From positions 73,681-137,680 of the forward strand of contig NZ_FNDH01000001.1 in the NCBI RefSeq assembly GCF_900100485.1: DNA of 64,000 bases, written 5' to 3'. The notes under the pieces are model-generated. The model saw only the letters and a list, made by a program, of their open reading frames with translations, made no database searches and was not told the DNA's origin. Source of the stretch: Nitrosomonas sp. Nm132 (lineage in GTDB: Bacteria > Pseudomonadota > Gammaproteobacteria > Burkholderiales > Nitrosomonadaceae). Below are positions 9,077-19,173 of the stretch, in pieces (position 1 is the first letter of the stretch; each line of letters opens with the position of its first letter). Made by a program: the position numbers and the translations under genes.

Positions 9077-11845
9077 CTAACGCTCCTGTTTCTTCAGCAA
9101 CGCGATGCTCAGGCCCAGGAGCACGGGAATGGAGATGGCGAGGGGCAGCAGCGAGGGGCTAAGATCAGCGAAACCCAATGCCTTGGAGAAAGTGCCGCGG
9201 CTGATGGTCAGGAAATGAGTGGTAGGATAAATCTCGCCGATGAAGCGCGCCCCACCCTCCAACGAGGATACCGGATCAATCATGCCGGAAAACTGAGAGG
9301 CCGGAATCATGGTACCGAGCGCCGTGGCAAAGATGGCGGCAATCTGGCTGCGGGTGAAGGCCGAGATCAGCAATCCCAGGCCGGTGGCGGACGTAACGTA
9401 GAGCAGCGCAGCCGAGGTCAGCAGCAGGAAATCACCTTTGAGGGGCACGCCGAACACAAGCACGGCCAGCGCACATAGCAAAAAAAAGTTGACCATCCCC
9501 AAGGCGATGTAGGGCAGTTGCTTGCCGAGGAGAAATTCCAGTTTGGTCACCGGTGTAACATACAGATTGAGGATGGATCCGAGCTCCTTCTCGCGCACCA
9601 CGCTCAACGCGCTGAGCATGGTCAGAATCAGCATCAGCAGCTCTGGGATCACTGCGGGCACGATGGCCGGCAGGCTCTTGACGTCGGGGTTATAACGAAA
9701 GCGCGTCTCGATCGTCACCCATCCGGCAAGCACATGACCTGCGGCATGACGGCGCGCCTGTTCCATCAACCAACCCTGGTGCATGGCCTGCACATAGCCG
9801 CGCACGTTCTCGGCGCGGCTTGGCATCGCGCCGTCGATCCAGGCGCCAATCCTGACGTTATCTCCACGTGCCAGATCGCGCGCAAAATTCGGTGGAATCT
9901 CCAGTGCCAGGCTCAGCTCTCCGCTGCGCATGCGCCAGTCAAGCTCGTCATAATCAGCAATGGGCGGCTGTGCGATGAAGTAACGTGAACCGCCCAGGTT
10001 AAGTGCATAGTTCTGACTGAGCGTAGTCTGATCACGATCGAGCACGGCAAAGCGCAGATTCTCCACATCCAAGCTGATGCCATAGCCCATGATGAACAGC
10101 AGTAACACCGTGCCGAGCAGCGCAATCGAGCCGCGAATCGGGTCACGGCGCAGTTCGAGCGACTCGCGCCGGGTGTAACTGAACAGTCGCAACAGACTGA
10201 AGCGAGTGCTGATTCTGGCGGCATGACCATGCGCCGGAGCAGCGGTGCCAGCGGCGGGTGTGAGTGGCCCGCTCACTGGTTCGTCCTCGCACCCACTCGC
10301 TTCCTTCAGGTAATCGATAAAGGCTTCTTCCAATGTGACATAGCCACTGCGCTTGATCAGCGCGGCGGGGGTGTCGCTGGCAAGCACCTTGCCGGCGTGC
10401 ATCAGCGAGATGCGGTCGCAGCGCTCGGCTTCATTCATGAAGTGGGTAGAAATGAAAATGGTGACCTGGTCGCGACGGGCAAGATTGATGATGAGCTGCC
10501 AGAACATGTCGCGCGCTACCGGGTCGACACCGGAGGTTGGCTCATCGAGGATCAGCAGGTCCGGCCTGTGAATGACCGCCACCGCCAGAGACAGGCGCTG
10601 GCGCATGCCGAGCGGCATAGCGTCAGGAAGCCTGTCCATGACTGCACCGAGCACGAAACGCTCAGCCATCTCGGCAACACGTGCAGGAATATCGGTATCG
10701 GGCAAGTGAAACAGCTTTGCATGCAGCTCCAGGTTTTGCCGCACGGTCAATTCAGAATACAGCGAGAACGCTTGCGACATATAGCCTACACGCTTCCGCG
10801 TCGCCAGGTTAGCAGCGTCAAGAACCTGACCGAACAGCCGCGCTTCGCCTTCACTCGGGGACAGCAAGCCGGTTAGCATCTTCATCGTGGTTGATTTGCC
10901 ACAACCGTTGGAGCCGAGAAAACCGAAGATCTCACCGCGCGCGATATGCAGATTGACCCGATCGACCGCAACAAAATCACCGAAACGCATGGTCAAATCA
11001 TGCGCTTCGATGGCGATTTCCTGGACACCCTCAATGTCTCGCGGCGGAATCACCACGGCCTTGTGTTCCTTGCGTTTTTCCTCCGGTAGCAGCTGGATGA
11101 ACGCTGCCTCCAGCGTGTCAACGCCGGTGCGTGCACGCAGTTCCAGCGCAGTGCCGGTGGCGAGGATCTTGCCCACATCCATCGCCACCAGCCAGTCGAA
11201 GCGCTCCGCCTCATCCATGTAGGCAGTGGAGACGAGCACGCTCATACCTTTATGGCGCCTGCGCAATCGCTCGATCAATTCCCAGAACTGGGCGCGCGAC
11301 AGCGGATCAACTCCGGTGGTCGGCTCATCCAGCACCAGCAGGTCAGGATCGTGAATCAGTGCGCAACACAAACCCAGCTTCTGTTTCATGCCGCCTGATA
11401 GCTTGCCTGCTGGCCGGTCCCGGAACGGTGCAAGACCGGTATTTTCGAGCAGCTCATCAATACGCTGCTGGCGTTCGACCTGTTCATGACCAAATAAACG
11501 GCCGAAGAAATCGATGTTCTCGAATACCGACAAGGTGTGATAGAGATTCTTGCCCAATCCCTGTGGCATGTAAGCAATGCGTGGACACACCGTGCGACGA
11601 TGCGCAGCATCACTAATGTCACCGCCCAACACTTCGATCTGGCCTTGCTGTATCGCCCTAGCACCGGTCAGCAATGACATCAGGCTGGATTTACCTACCC
11701 CGTCGGGGCCGATCAGGCCCACCATGTGGTTGGCAGGAATCTCCAGATTGAGACTATCGAGGGCAAGGTTATTGCCATAGCTTAGACTGACATCCTGCAC
11801 GCGAATCACTGGCGCTGCTGCCATATCTAGAACACCGGTACTCAT
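9077..11845 (-). CDS. Fused double ATPase-permease ABC transporter (RbbA/YhiH-like)
   Basis: One 922-residue chain has two nucleotide-binding domains followed by a permease. Domain 1: Walker [10 protein letters not shown] (46-54), signature LSGGMKQK, Walker [13 protein letters not shown]. Domain 2: Walker [10 protein letters not shown] (about 312), Walker [14 protein letters not shown], but the signature reads LGMRQR rather than LSGGQ. From about residue 545 there is an ABC-2 permease with a large periplasmic insert. This architecture is that of RbbA/YhiH. The start codon overlaps the stop of the HlyD-like gene by four bases (ATGA), so translation is probably coupled. It energises the efflux operon. 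Confidence 0.9.
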   Translation of the reverse strand: MSTGVLDMAAAPVIRVQDVSLSYGNNLALDSLNLEIPANHMVGLIGPDGVGKSSLMSLLTGARAIQQGQIEVLGGDISDAAHRRTVCPRIAYMPQGLGKNLYHTLSVFENIDFFGRLFGHEQVERQQRIDELLENTGLAPFRDRPAGKLSGGMKQKLGLCCALIHDPDLLVLDEPTTGVDPLSRAQFWELIERLRRRHKGMSVLVSTAYMDEAERFDWLVAMDVGKILATGTALELRARTGVDTLEAAFIQLLPEEKRKEHKAVVIPPRDIEGVQEIAIEAHDLTMRFGDFVAVDRVNLHIARGEIFGFLGSNGCGKSTTMKMLTGLLSPSEGEARLFGQVLDAANLATRKRVGYMSQAFSLYSELTVRQNLELHAKLFHLPDTDIPARVAEMAERFVLGAVMDRLPDAMPLGMRQRLSLAVAVIHRPDLLILDEPTSGVDPVARDMFWQLIINLARRDQVTIFISTHFMNEAERCDRISLMHAGKVLASDTPAALIKRSGYVTLEEAFIDYLKEASGCEDEPVSGPLTPAAGTAAPAHGHAARISTRFSLLRLFSYTRRESLELRRDPIRGSIALLGTVLLLFIMGYGISLDVENLRFAVLDRDQTTLSQNYALNLGGSRYFIAQPPIADYDELDWRMRSGELSLALEIPPNFARDLARGDNVRIGAWIDGAMPSRAENVRGYVQAMHQGWLMEQARRHAAGHVLAGWVTIETRFRYNPDVKSLPAIVPAVIPELLMLILTMLSALSVVREKELGSILNLYVTPVTKLEFLLGKQLPYIALGMVNFFLLCALAVLVFGVPLKGDFLLLTSAALLYVTSATGLGLLISAFTRSQIAAIFATALGTMIPASQFSGMIDPVSSLEGGARFIGEIYPTTHFLTISRGTFSKALGFADLSPSLLPLAISIPVLLGLSIALLKKQER

Positions 11846-12903
11846 TGCGGCAACCTGACCTCAAGTTCTGCAGGCCAGGCAAGCGCAGGATCAAGCTTGA
11901 CGTAAGCCATGCCGGGCACACCGGTCTTGATCTTTTCGAGATGCTGTTTCAGCAGTGCGGGATCGATTCTCGCACGCACGCGGAACATCAGTTTCAGGCG
12001 TTCACTCTCGGTCTCCACTGTTTTCGGGGTAAACTGGGCGACGCTGGCAACAAAACTGGCTTTCGCCGGAATCACATAGTTAGGCGCGGCATCCAGCACG
12101 AGGCGGATGTCGCTGCCGAGCGCTACTTTGCCTGCAGCCTCAGTAGGCAAAAAGAAAGTCATATAAACATCAGCAAGATCGACCATATTCAGCACCCGCC
12201 CGCCGGCATCCAGTACCTCACCGGGTTCAGCAACGCGATACTGTACGCGGCCATCACGTGGCGCCTTCAATTCACTGTCGTCGATATCTGCCTGCAGGCG
12301 CGTCACCGTCGCTTGGGTGGCGGCAATGACCGATTGCGATTCCACCACTTGCGATTTTGCTGCTTCGATCCCTGCGTTTGTCGCGGCAACCTGGGCTTGC
12401 GCCGCTCTGACAGCAGCCTGTGCACTCAGTACCCGGGCACGATCATCATCCAGTTCCTGTTTGGCCGCAGCGCCTTCACCCGCAAGTGTTTGCGTGCGCC
12501 TCAGGCGTTTGCGCGCGGCATCAAGCTCGGCATGGCGCTGGGCGACCACCGCCTGCGCAGCGGCTCGTTCACTTTCACGCTGTATCACGATGACTTGCGC
12601 CGTTTGATAGGCATACTCGGCGCGACGAACTTGCGCTTCTGCTTCAGCCTGCTGAGCGAGCAGTACTTGTGTATCCATACGTGCAAGTATCGTGTTGGCC
12701 TGTACAAAATCACCTTCCCTTGCCAGAATCTCGACGATACGACCGGCGGTCTTGGTGGCAATGTCGATTTCAGTTGCCTCGATACGGCCGTTACCTGCGG
12801 CAATCCCGGCAGGCAGGCCAGCAGGGCGAAGCACCCACCATGCCGTAACTACCACGATGACAGCAAAAACAACCATCAGCGCCGCTTTGATCTGTTTACT
12901 CAT
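11842..12903 (-). CDS. HlyD-family membrane fusion protein (YhiI-like)
   Basis: The 353-residue periplasmic adaptor has one N-terminal membrane anchor (residues 8-26), the lipoyl-like half [25 protein letters not shown], a long alanine-rich coiled-coil hairpin (about 75-210, many QA/EA repeats), then the second lipoyl half [20 protein letters not shown] and a beta-barrel domain. It bridges the inner-membrane ABC transporter and the outer-membrane channel. It overlaps both neighbours by four bases, a tight operon. Confidence 0.9.
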   Translation of the reverse strand: MSKQIKAALMVVFAVIVVVTAWWVLRPAGLPAGIAAGNGRIEATEIDIATKTAGRIVEILAREGDFVQANTILARMDTQVLLAQQAEAEAQVRRAEYAYQTAQVIVIQRESERAAAQAVVAQRHAELDAARKRLRRTQTLAGEGAAAKQELDDDRARVLSAQAAVRAAQAQVAATNAGIEAAKSQVVESQSVIAATQATVTRLQADIDDSELKAPRDGRVQYRVAEPGEVLDAGGRVLNMVDLADVYMTFFLPTEAAGKVALGSDIRLVLDAAPNYVIPAKASFVASVAQFTPKTVETESERLKLMFRVRARIDPALLKQHLEKIKTGVPGMAYVKLDPALAWPAELEVRLPQ

Positions 12904-14417
12904 AGCCCCTCCGAAGTGGTTTCCGCTTGTGGCACGACAACATCCGCACCGCCGCCCAGCGCTTTATAGACTGCGATCAGATCAATAGAAGCCTTCTCTT
13001 CGGAACGAGCCAGCTCGATCTCGGCAGCGTAAAGCGTGCGCTGAGTGTCCAGCACATCCAGAAATGATATGGTGCCTACCTGAAAACGCAGCTGTGATAG
13101 CCGGACCGCTTCGCGCAAATCCGTCACAGCGCGCGCCAATGCCTGTCGCCGCGCTTCTTCCTTGAGATAGCGCGTCATGGCAGTCTCCATTTCCTGCAGC
13201 GCTTCCAGCACGGTTTTTTCAAATGCCAGATAAGCTTCCTGTTGCCGCGCATCTGCCAGATCGATTCCAGCCCGAATGCGGCCGAAATTGATCAATGGCT
13301 GCAAAAGACTAGCAGAAGCGCCATAGGAAAAAGCGGCCGATCTGAACAACGCATCGAGCTCCGTATTGCGCAAACCCAGAAAGGCTGACAGCGATAGCCG
13401 TGGAAAGAGCTCTGCGATCGCGGCCCCCTGCATGGCCGTGGCAGCAGCGAGCCGGCGCTCGGCAATGCGCAGATCAGGACGGTGACGCAGGGTCTCTGCA
13501 GGTGAAACCAGGATTGCTCGCCCGGGCGCCATCGGTACGGCGCCCGGCTCATCCAGCTCGATCACAAGCGCTCCCGGTTGTTGTCCTACCAGCACTTCCA
13601 ATTGCCGAAGTGCTGCAATCAAACTTCCTTCTAAGCCAGGAATCTGAGCTCGGGTATTTTCAGTTTGCGCGCGCGCCCGCACAGCGTCATAGCGGGTTCC
13701 GACCCCTTCCTTGAAGAGCGTCTCCGTTAGCTCCTGCGTGGTTTGTTGGGCCGCCAGGTTGGCGCGGGTAATGCGCAATTGATTCTGAAAGCTGCGGTAT
13801 TCGATATAGCTCCGCGCCAGATCGGCGGTTAACGTCACCAGGGCTTGGTTGTATTGCTCCTTTACGGCAGCCAGATCGGCGGAAGCCGCCTCCAATCGGC
13901 GCCGTAAACGACCGAACAGATCGATTTCCCACAAGGCATCAAAACCCAGCTCGAACAAATTGAATTTGATGTCGGGTGCCAAGCCGGGGAAGGGATTATC
14001 CTGACGCTGAGCACCTGCCGCTGCGTCAACACTGGGAAAAAGTTCCGCGCGAATGGCACGGCGATCGGCACGGGCCTGGTCGATGCGCGCCACGGCTATT
14101 TTGACATCAAGATTATCTGACAAAGCCCGATCCATCAGGCTGTCCAGCTGGGCATCCCCGAAACTCTTCCACCAATTTCTGAGCGTCTCTGGATCTATTG
14201 GTTTCAGTGCTACTGAACTGGGCCATTCATCGATCTCCCGTTGCGCTGCTTGCCAATGATCAGGAATTGCGGGTGCGGGCTGCCGGTAATCCGGCCCTAC
14301 CGCACATCCGCTTAAGCCAACCATGACGAATAGCCAACTCGTCTTGTTCCTCAGCGTTATTTTCCTTGAATAACAGCAGAAAATATTCCATAGCTTCGAC
14401 CATGCCCTCATGCTCAT
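12900..14417 (-). CDS. Outer-membrane efflux lipoprotein, NodT/OprM type
   Basis: The 505-residue product has a lipobox (VGLSGC) followed by AVGPDYRQP, the typical NodT-family start, and two outer-membrane efflux protein repeats rich in coiled-coil heptads. It forms the trimeric TolC-like exit duct. It is the first gene of the operon channel-adaptor-ATPase-permease. Two ATGs six bases apart compete at the start: AAAGGA is directly against the first and ideally spaced from the second (14411), so the second is likely used. The region before the lipobox is unusually long (about 37 residues). Confidence 0.88.
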   Translation of the reverse strand: MSMRAWSKLWNIFCCYSRKITLRNKTSWLFVMVGLSGCAVGPDYRQPAPAIPDHWQAAQREIDEWPSSVALKPIDPETLRNWWKSFGDAQLDSLMDRALSDNLDVKIAVARIDQARADRRAIRAELFPSVDAAAGAQRQDNPFPGLAPDIKFNLFELGFDALWEIDLFGRLRRRLEAASADLAAVKEQYNQALVTLTADLARSYIEYRSFQNQLRITRANLAAQQTTQELTETLFKEGVGTRYDAVRARAQTENTRAQIPGLEGSLIAALRQLEVLVGQQPGALVIELDEPGAVPMAPGRAILVSPAETLRHRPDLRIAERRLAAATAMQGAAIAELFPRLSLSAFLGLRNTELDALFRSAAFSYGASASLLQPLINFGRIRAGIDLADARQQEAYLAFEKTVLEALQEMETAMTRYLKEEARRQALARAVTDLREAVRLSQLRFQVGTISFLDVLDTQRTLYAAEIELARSEEKASIDLIAVYKALGGGADVVVPQAETTSEGL

Positions 14418-14943
14418 TCCTTTCTAACTATGGACGAGAAGTTACGCGTCGCACTGAAAGTAATTTGTCATTTAGGACAAGAGGCTCTATTGAAAACGTC
14501 CTTCAGACAAATGCTCGGGTACTCAATGTAGCATGTATGATCCGGACAATCTAGAAATTGCACGCTTTGCTTTCCAGGTATGAGATTTGTTTCCATCTCA
14601 ATAGCGAAGATAACGCATTCAGCATTCATTCAGGATCAGCTCGATAAGATAAGATCAATGCCCTGCATAGCCCATGCATGCGGATTGCTAAGCCAGCAAA
14701 CCAGACACAATGAAAATCACTCATGCTGTTTAATTTAATCATTTGCTTAACCCGAATATTTAATAAATTCACGTGATGATCACGCAGGATTTTGATTAAT
14801 AGGGAAGTTTTGAGAAGGAGGGGTGTAGTGATTCATACACCCGACTGAGCAAAATCTTTCTTATTAATCAAAAGACAAGTGAGGGCACGTGCCAATTTGT
14901 GAAATATTCGGGTTAACTCCATCAGACCCAACTAGAGATTGAT
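14418..14943. other. 526-bp intergenic region between divergent operons
   Basis: This gap separates the minus-strand efflux operon from a plus-strand gene for a repetitive secreted protein. Its right third is a 170-bp MITE-like palindrome (14747-14916). The left part is AT-rich with no recognisable gene and must carry the efflux-operon promoter. Only 27 bases separate the element from the downstream ATG. Confidence 0.7.
14747..14916 (+). mobile_element. 170-bp palindromic MITE-like element, copy 1
   Basis: The ends are inverted repeats: TTAACCCGAATATTT at the left and the complementary AAATATTCGGGTTAA at the right, about 23 bp with few mismatches. Inside, TTTTGATTAATA pairs with TATTAATCAAAA, and the centre is a hairpin GGGTGTA...TACACCC, so the whole element can fold as a long imperfect hairpin. 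A second copy in inverted orientation lies at 43483-43652, same length, with about six differences by eye. It has no coding capacity. TTAA at both ends could be target duplication or part of the terminal repeat. Confidence 0.85.
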
Positions 14944-16350
14944 ATGAAGAAACTCAAATTGATTTGTATGGCCATCGCTCTGGTTGGCTTGGTATCGGCA
15001 GGTCCACCATGGGCTGCTGATCGGGATGGGGGTGGTTTTGATGGGGGTGACTCCGGAGGTGATTTTGATGGGGGTGGAGATTCCGGGGGTGATTATGGCG
15101 GCGATTTCGATGGTGGTGACTTTGACCAGGGCGGAGACCTTGGAGGCAATTTTGACCAAGGTGCTTTTGGTCAAGGCGATGACGCTTACCAAGGTGGAGA
15201 TTTCGATCAGAGCGATGCTTTTGACCCGGACGGTGGCTTTGATCAACAGGAAGATTTTGAATTAATGGATGATCCTGGCCAGGGTAGAGGCTTTGATCAA
15301 GCGGATGATTTTGAGCAACCGAACGATTTTGCGGTAGAGGATGGCTCAGGCCAGGATATTGAGCCTGCTCAAAGCGAAGAATTTACCCAAGAAGAAGTGT
15401 CGATTCAAGATGAGCAGGCTGTCGAGATGAGCGCATCTGATCAGGATAACCTGCCCATGCCAGAGAATGAATCTGCCGGGCTTGATCAATCCTCCGGGGA
15501 AGCCGAGCTTACTCAGGATGGTTCCTCCGCTGAAGCAACTGAGACCGACGAGTCCGCCCAGGTTGATCAAACCTCTCAGGATGGTGAATCGGCACCCGCA
15601 AATCAAGCTGCCCAGAACGATGAAACCACTCAGGATAGCTCGCCTGTACAGACTGGCGAATCTACCCAAATGGCTCAATCTACCCAGGAAGGGGGATCAG
15701 TTCAGGGAGATCAGTCTGCCCAAGGCCATGCCGCTGCCCAGGGTGATTCCCCTACTCAGAATATTAATATCCATAATGTTCAATCGGCTCAGAATAGCGG
15801 GCCTGATCATCACTCTGAACATCATCACAATAATTGGAACCCCCCTCATGGACATCATCATCACCACCACCATCATGGATTTGATATTGGCTTCGGCCTG
15901 GGTATCGGACTGGGGCTGGGATTGGGGCCTTTTAGTCCCTTTATGCCTTATGCACCTCCTTTCGGAAGCTTTGGTTATGATGGGTTGGGTGGTTTTGCTC
16001 CTGATAGAAGTTTTGGCATCTACAGCCGCTTCAGTTCTTTTGGGGGGATGGGTTTTTATAGTAGCCCTGTTCCTTTTGGCCGCGCTGGCTTTGGCCCCTA
16101 TAACCGTTTGGGAGGTTACTATCCATTGGAGGGCTTCCCTGCAGTCGTTGCGGCCACGCCAGTATTGCCGGTTGCGATGATCATTGCCCCCCCTGGAAAA
16201 CCGGCTTATATCCAGCAACAGCATGTTTCACGATCTGCTCCTGCGCCAAAAACCAATTATTGGTACTACTGTCGAAACCCAGAAGGGTATTATCCTTATG
16301 TCAGAAAGTGCCCGGGAGGCTGGCTAAAAGTTCCTCCACAGCCTTCTTAA
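14944..16350 (+). CDS. Secreted low-complexity Asp/Gly/Gln- and His-rich protein, function unknown
   Basis: The 468-residue protein has a signal peptide (1-25), an Asp/Gly/Phe/Gln repeat region (about 26-120, variants of GGDFDQGG), an acidic Gln/Ser/Thr-rich stretch (about 120-290), a His cluster (about 292-312) with a run of eight histidines, a Gly/Phe/Pro-rich hydrophobic stretch, and a conserved-looking end NYWYYCRNPEGYYPYV with two cysteines. The His and Asp tracts could bind divalent metal; that is inference. I do not recognise the full architecture, although YYCRNPEGYYPYV-type tails occur in small exported proteins of proteobacteria. It is followed after 25 bp by a glycine-zipper lipoprotein gene, probably co-transcribed. 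A MITE ends 27 bp upstream. Confidence 0.8.
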   Translation: MKKLKLICMAIALVGLVSAGPPWAADRDGGGFDGGDSGGDFDGGGDSGGDYGGDFDGGDFDQGGDLGGNFDQGAFGQGDDAYQGGDFDQSDAFDPDGGFDQQEDFELMDDPGQGRGFDQADDFEQPNDFAVEDGSGQDIEPAQSEEFTQEEVSIQDEQAVEMSASDQDNLPMPENESAGLDQSSGEAELTQDGSSAEATETDESAQVDQTSQDGESAPANQAAQNDETTQDSSPVQTGESTQMAQSTQEGGSVQGDQSAQGHAAAQGDSPTQNINIHNVQSAQNSGPDHHSEHHHNNWNPPHGHHHHHHHHGFDIGFGLGIGLGLGLGPFSPFMPYAPPFGSFGYDGLGGFAPDRSFGIYSRFSSFGGMGFYSSPVPFGRAGFGPYNRLGGYYPLEGFPAVVAATPVLPVAMIIAPPGKPAYIQQQHVSRSAPAPKTNYWYYCRNPEGYYPYVRKCPGGWLKVPPQPS

Positions 16351-16375
16351 TCACCTCATTAAAGGAAATCTCGTT

Positions 16376-16924
16376 ATGCCTGGAATTGCCAAATTATCGA
16401 TTTTGCTGCCTCTCGCTCTGCTAACAGCCTGCGTACACGTACCAACGGGTCCGAGTGTCATGGTTTTACCTGCTGCCAATAAAACCTTTGATCAATTTAG
16501 AGCTGACGACTATCTCTGTAGGCAATTTGCCAACGAACAAATCAGTGGTCAGACACCCCGGCAGGCATCCATATTGAGTGGAATGGAAAGTGCCGCTGTT
16601 ACCACTGCATTGGGTGCCATCGCAGGCGCCGCATTTGGAGGCGGACGTGGCGCTGCCATTGGTGCGGGCAGCGGATTATTAGCGGGAGGATTGACTGGAA
16701 GCAGCGCCGCACGATCTTCCGGCCAGATCGGTCAGCAACGCTATGATGCAGCTTATATGCAGTGTATGTATGCGAATGGTCATCGCATTCCCTCTCCAGG
16801 TCGATTCATCAATGAGGGATCCCCAAGTGGCGGGGGCTATGATGGATCTGCTCCCCAGCGCGCTCCTTCAGGGAGCTATCCACCGCCGCCGCCAGGTAGC
16901 CCTCCCCCCTCACCACCCTACTAA
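16376..16924 (+). CDS. Glycine-zipper lipoprotein
   Basis: The 182-residue protein has a lipobox (LLTAC) at the end of its signal peptide, a soluble segment, then a glycine-zipper region (about 78-115: alternating Gly/Ala such as GAIAGAAFGGGRGAAIGAGSG) expected to insert in or pack against a membrane, and a proline-rich tail (PPPPPGSPPPSPPY). AAAGGA precedes the start codon. It probably forms an operon with the upstream repetitive secreted protein and may anchor it or act with it in the envelope; this is inference from position. Confidence 0.82.
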   Translation: MPGIAKLSILLPLALLTACVHVPTGPSVMVLPAANKTFDQFRADDYLCRQFANEQISGQTPRQASILSGMESAAVTTALGAIAGAAFGGGRGAAIGAGSGLLAGGLTGSSAARSSGQIGQQRYDAAYMQCMYANGHRIPSPGRFINEGSPSGGGYDGSAPQRAPSGSYPPPPPGSPPPSPPY

Positions 16925-17151
16925 ATTTATTCGATGACACTGCTTCCAGTGCACAAAAAGCAATAGTGAGGAATGATGATGTCGGCTCAAACAATGAGAA
17001 AAAGCCTGTAATCCCCTGATATCGCTGCTTTGTTTGAAGTCAGGTTTATATAAAATAAAAAAGGAGGAATCGCAAAATAATCCTACGTATACACCACCAG
17101 GTGTGCAATTTGATAGCTGAATTCAAAACCTTTTAACTTTTTAGGAAGCAT

Positions 17152-17667
17152 ATGAGAAATCTGTTTTTATCATTAAGTTTTGCAGTAATGGGCTCAGCCC
17201 TATCCCTGTCGAGTCATGCCGATATGATAGCCGTAGTCAAAGGGCATGCGGTTTTTATGGCAACGGGCTCCAGCTTGGCTATTCTGCCGAGTCCATCCGA
17301 TGGTCAACTATCCTGCTCTTATGGTAATGGCGTTTTTAGTCCGGGAAGCTCAGCGGGCCTAGAAATTCCTCTGCCTGGCGCAACTGATATAAAATTAGTT
17401 GGGAACGACCTTTATATAGCAACACTTAAAGCGCCAGCAGGATTACCAATCCCCGGCGCGGCGGAAAACAGCTATGTCAAATATGATGTGAGCGCCTGCT
17501 TGCCAGATGTGCCCTTTACTCCTTCCATAGCACGCGCTGATCTCGCTGCGGGTGAATTAGTGATCCCCTGCGTGCTAGTCGATGGTCAAGAATACAATGT
17601 CGTCATGAATCAACGCGGCAACTCCATGAACTGGGAAGTTATTTTTGCAGACTCAGGCTGTCAATAA
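17152..17667 (+). CDS. Exported protein of unknown function
   Basis: The 171-residue product begins with a clear signal peptide (to about residue 24, LSSHADM). The mature part is a small beta-rich domain with four cysteines (LSCSYG, SACLPD, IPCVLV, DSGCQ) that could form two disulfides. AGGAAGC precedes the ATG. It is flanked by non-coding DNA on both sides and followed by a strong hairpin, so it is probably a single-gene transcript. I do not recognise the family. Confidence 0.72.
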   Translation: MRNLFLSLSFAVMGSALSLSSHADMIAVVKGHAVFMATGSSLAILPSPSDGQLSCSYGNGVFSPGSSAGLEIPLPGATDIKLVGNDLYIATLKAPAGLPIPGAAENSYVKYDVSACLPDVPFTPSIARADLAAGELVIPCVLVDGQEYNVVMNQRGNSMNWEVIFADSGCQ

Positions 17668-17687
17668 TCCCACTTCACTCTTCGTGC

Positions 17688-17706
17688 CCCCGCCCTGTGG
17701 GCGGGG
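17688..17706 (+). terminator. Strong GC hairpin after the exported-protein gene
   Basis: CCCCGCCC-TGT-GGGCGGGG forms an 8-bp perfect stem 20 bases after the stop codon. The run of T that follows is short (TT), so it is a probable but not textbook intrinsic terminator. Confidence 0.55.
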
Positions 17707-17914
17707 TTGCTTACCACTTGCACCGGTTATCTGGACTTTGCCGGTGATTGCCATAAAATATTCATATTTCCTATCGCGCCCCGTAAGGCGCCTTCTCCCT
17801 AGAAAGCGGCCCTGAAGCAAGCCGGCCCAAAGAAAGGATTGCACTTGTTATGAACTATACTGTGCACTCATAATCAAATTTTTGCTGATTTAGTTGAAAA
17901 AATGAGAATTCATT

Positions 17915-18457
17915 ATGAAACGACGCACTTTGCTGGAAGGGTTCATTGCATTGGCAACGCTGCCTTTTATATCATCCTGTTCGCGTGAGTTAATCGCTGA
18001 AGAACAAAGGAGCACGAAAATCAAAATCGATCCCATTACGGTCACCCCCCTCAAGAAGCCGCACGAAGAGTGGCGTTCATTGGTATCCCCGGAAGCTTAT
18101 CGCGTGCTATTCGAAGAAGACACCGAGCGCCCCGAAAGCAGTCCGCTCAATAAAGAGCATCGCAATGGCACTTACATTTGTGCTGCCTGCTATTTACCGT
18201 TATTCGAGAGCGAACATAAATATGAGAGTGGTACGGGCTGGCCTAGTTTTACCCAGCCCATTGCCGGTCACACAGGGACAAAACGTGATTTCATGCTGAT
18301 CTGGCCTCGCACCGAATATCACTGCGCACGCTGCGGCGGGCATCAGGGGCATGTTTTCAATGATGGCCCGCCACCTCACGGCGAACGCTGGTGCAACAAT
18401 GGCTTGGCGCTCCGGTTTATCCCGAAAGAAGAAGCGCTCCCTGAGCTTAGGGGATAA
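17915..18457 (+). CDS. msrB: Peptide-methionine (R)-S-oxide reductase, exported
   Basis: The 180-residue enzyme reduces methionine R-sulfoxide in proteins. The zinc-binding pairs CAAC and CARC, the GTGWPSF motif and the catalytic cysteine in RWCNNG are all present. The N-terminus MKRRTLLEGFIALATLPFISSC combines a twin-arginine-like start (RRTLLEG) with a lipobox-like SSC, so the mature enzyme is likely periplasmic or membrane-anchored rather than cytosolic. The msrA gene follows within 40 bp, and a Crp/Fnr regulator follows that. Together they suggest repair of oxidised envelope proteins. Confidence 0.92.
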   Translation: MKRRTLLEGFIALATLPFISSCSRELIAEEQRSTKIKIDPITVTPLKKPHEEWRSLVSPEAYRVLFEEDTERPESSPLNKEHRNGTYICAACYLPLFESEHKYESGTGWPSFTQPIAGHTGTKRDFMLIWPRTEYHCARCGGHQGHVFNDGPPPHGERWCNNGLALRFIPKEEALPELRG

Positions 18458-18491
18458 CAAGGTGATAACGTGGTGGACGAAATTGCGCTGC

Positions 18492-19145
18492 ATGACTTAC
18501 CGAAGATCAGGCAGCGGGATACTCTTGACGGTGATTGCGCTTGCTGGGTGCCAGCAATCGGATCCTAAGCTTCTGGCCGGAGCTAACTATCAATCCAGAA
18601 ACCCATCGGAAGAGACCACCCTGGAGATCGCAATCTTTGCAGGGGGGTGTTTCTGGTGTACAGAAGCGGATTTTGATAAGGTACCGGGCGTGGTGGCCAC
18701 TATCTCGGGATACATTGGCGGAAAAGTAGCCAATCCTACTTATGAGCAGGTCAGCAAAGGCAAAACCGGTCACATCGAAGCCGTACAGATCTATTTTGAT
18801 CCGGCTAAAACCAATTATGCCAGCTTGCTTGCCGCTTACTGGCCGACGATCGATCCCTTGACACCAGACGCTCAGTTTTGTGATCACGGCTCGCAATATC
18901 GTAGCGCCATTTTTTATCGTGATAGTCACCAACAACAGCTGGCAGAAGCCTCTAAATCAGAACTTGTCGCTTCCAGCCGTTTTAATCAACCTATCGCAAC
19001 CGAAATATTGCCTGCCACAGCATTCTATCCAGCGGAGGAATATCACCAGGATTACTACCTCAAAAATCCTGTCCGCTACTCATACTATCGTAGCAGATGT
19101 GGTCGTGATGCACGCCTTACCCAACTGTGGGGAAACAAGCGATAA
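18492..19145 (+). CDS. msrA: Peptide-methionine (S)-S-oxide reductase, lipoprotein form
   Basis: This 217-residue enzyme reduces methionine S-sulfoxide. The catalytic motif GGCFWC is present, with GYIGGKVANPTYEQV, TGHIEAVQIYFDP and HGSQYRSAIFY, and a C-terminal cysteine (SRCGRDA) that can act as resolving residue. The start at 18492 gives a short lipoprotein signal (VIALAGC); a GTG at 18462 would add ten residues and is better placed relative to a GGGG sequence. Both leave it exported. It follows msrB in the same direction. Confidence 0.92.
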   Translation: MTYRRSGSGILLTVIALAGCQQSDPKLLAGANYQSRNPSEETTLEIAIFAGGCFWCTEADFDKVPGVVATISGYIGGKVANPTYEQVSKGKTGHIEAVQIYFDPAKTNYASLLAAYWPTIDPLTPDAQFCDHGSQYRSAIFYRDSHQQQLAEASKSELVASSRFNQPIATEILPATAFYPAEEYHQDYYLKNPVRYSYYRSRCGRDARLTQLWGNKR

Positions 19146-19173
19146 ACTTGCTAGCAGGAAACCGGAATAGTCG

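Noticed and set aside
8217-9080. Long plus-strand open frame opposite the ABC permease gene
   Set aside because: It is antisense to a clear ABC-2 permease, has no family motif and is rich in His/Gln/Arg as expected for a shadow frame.
11845-12969. 374-codon plus-strand frame opposite the HlyD-like gene
   Set aside because: It is a shadow of the well-supported adaptor gene; it has low-complexity composition and no ribosome site.
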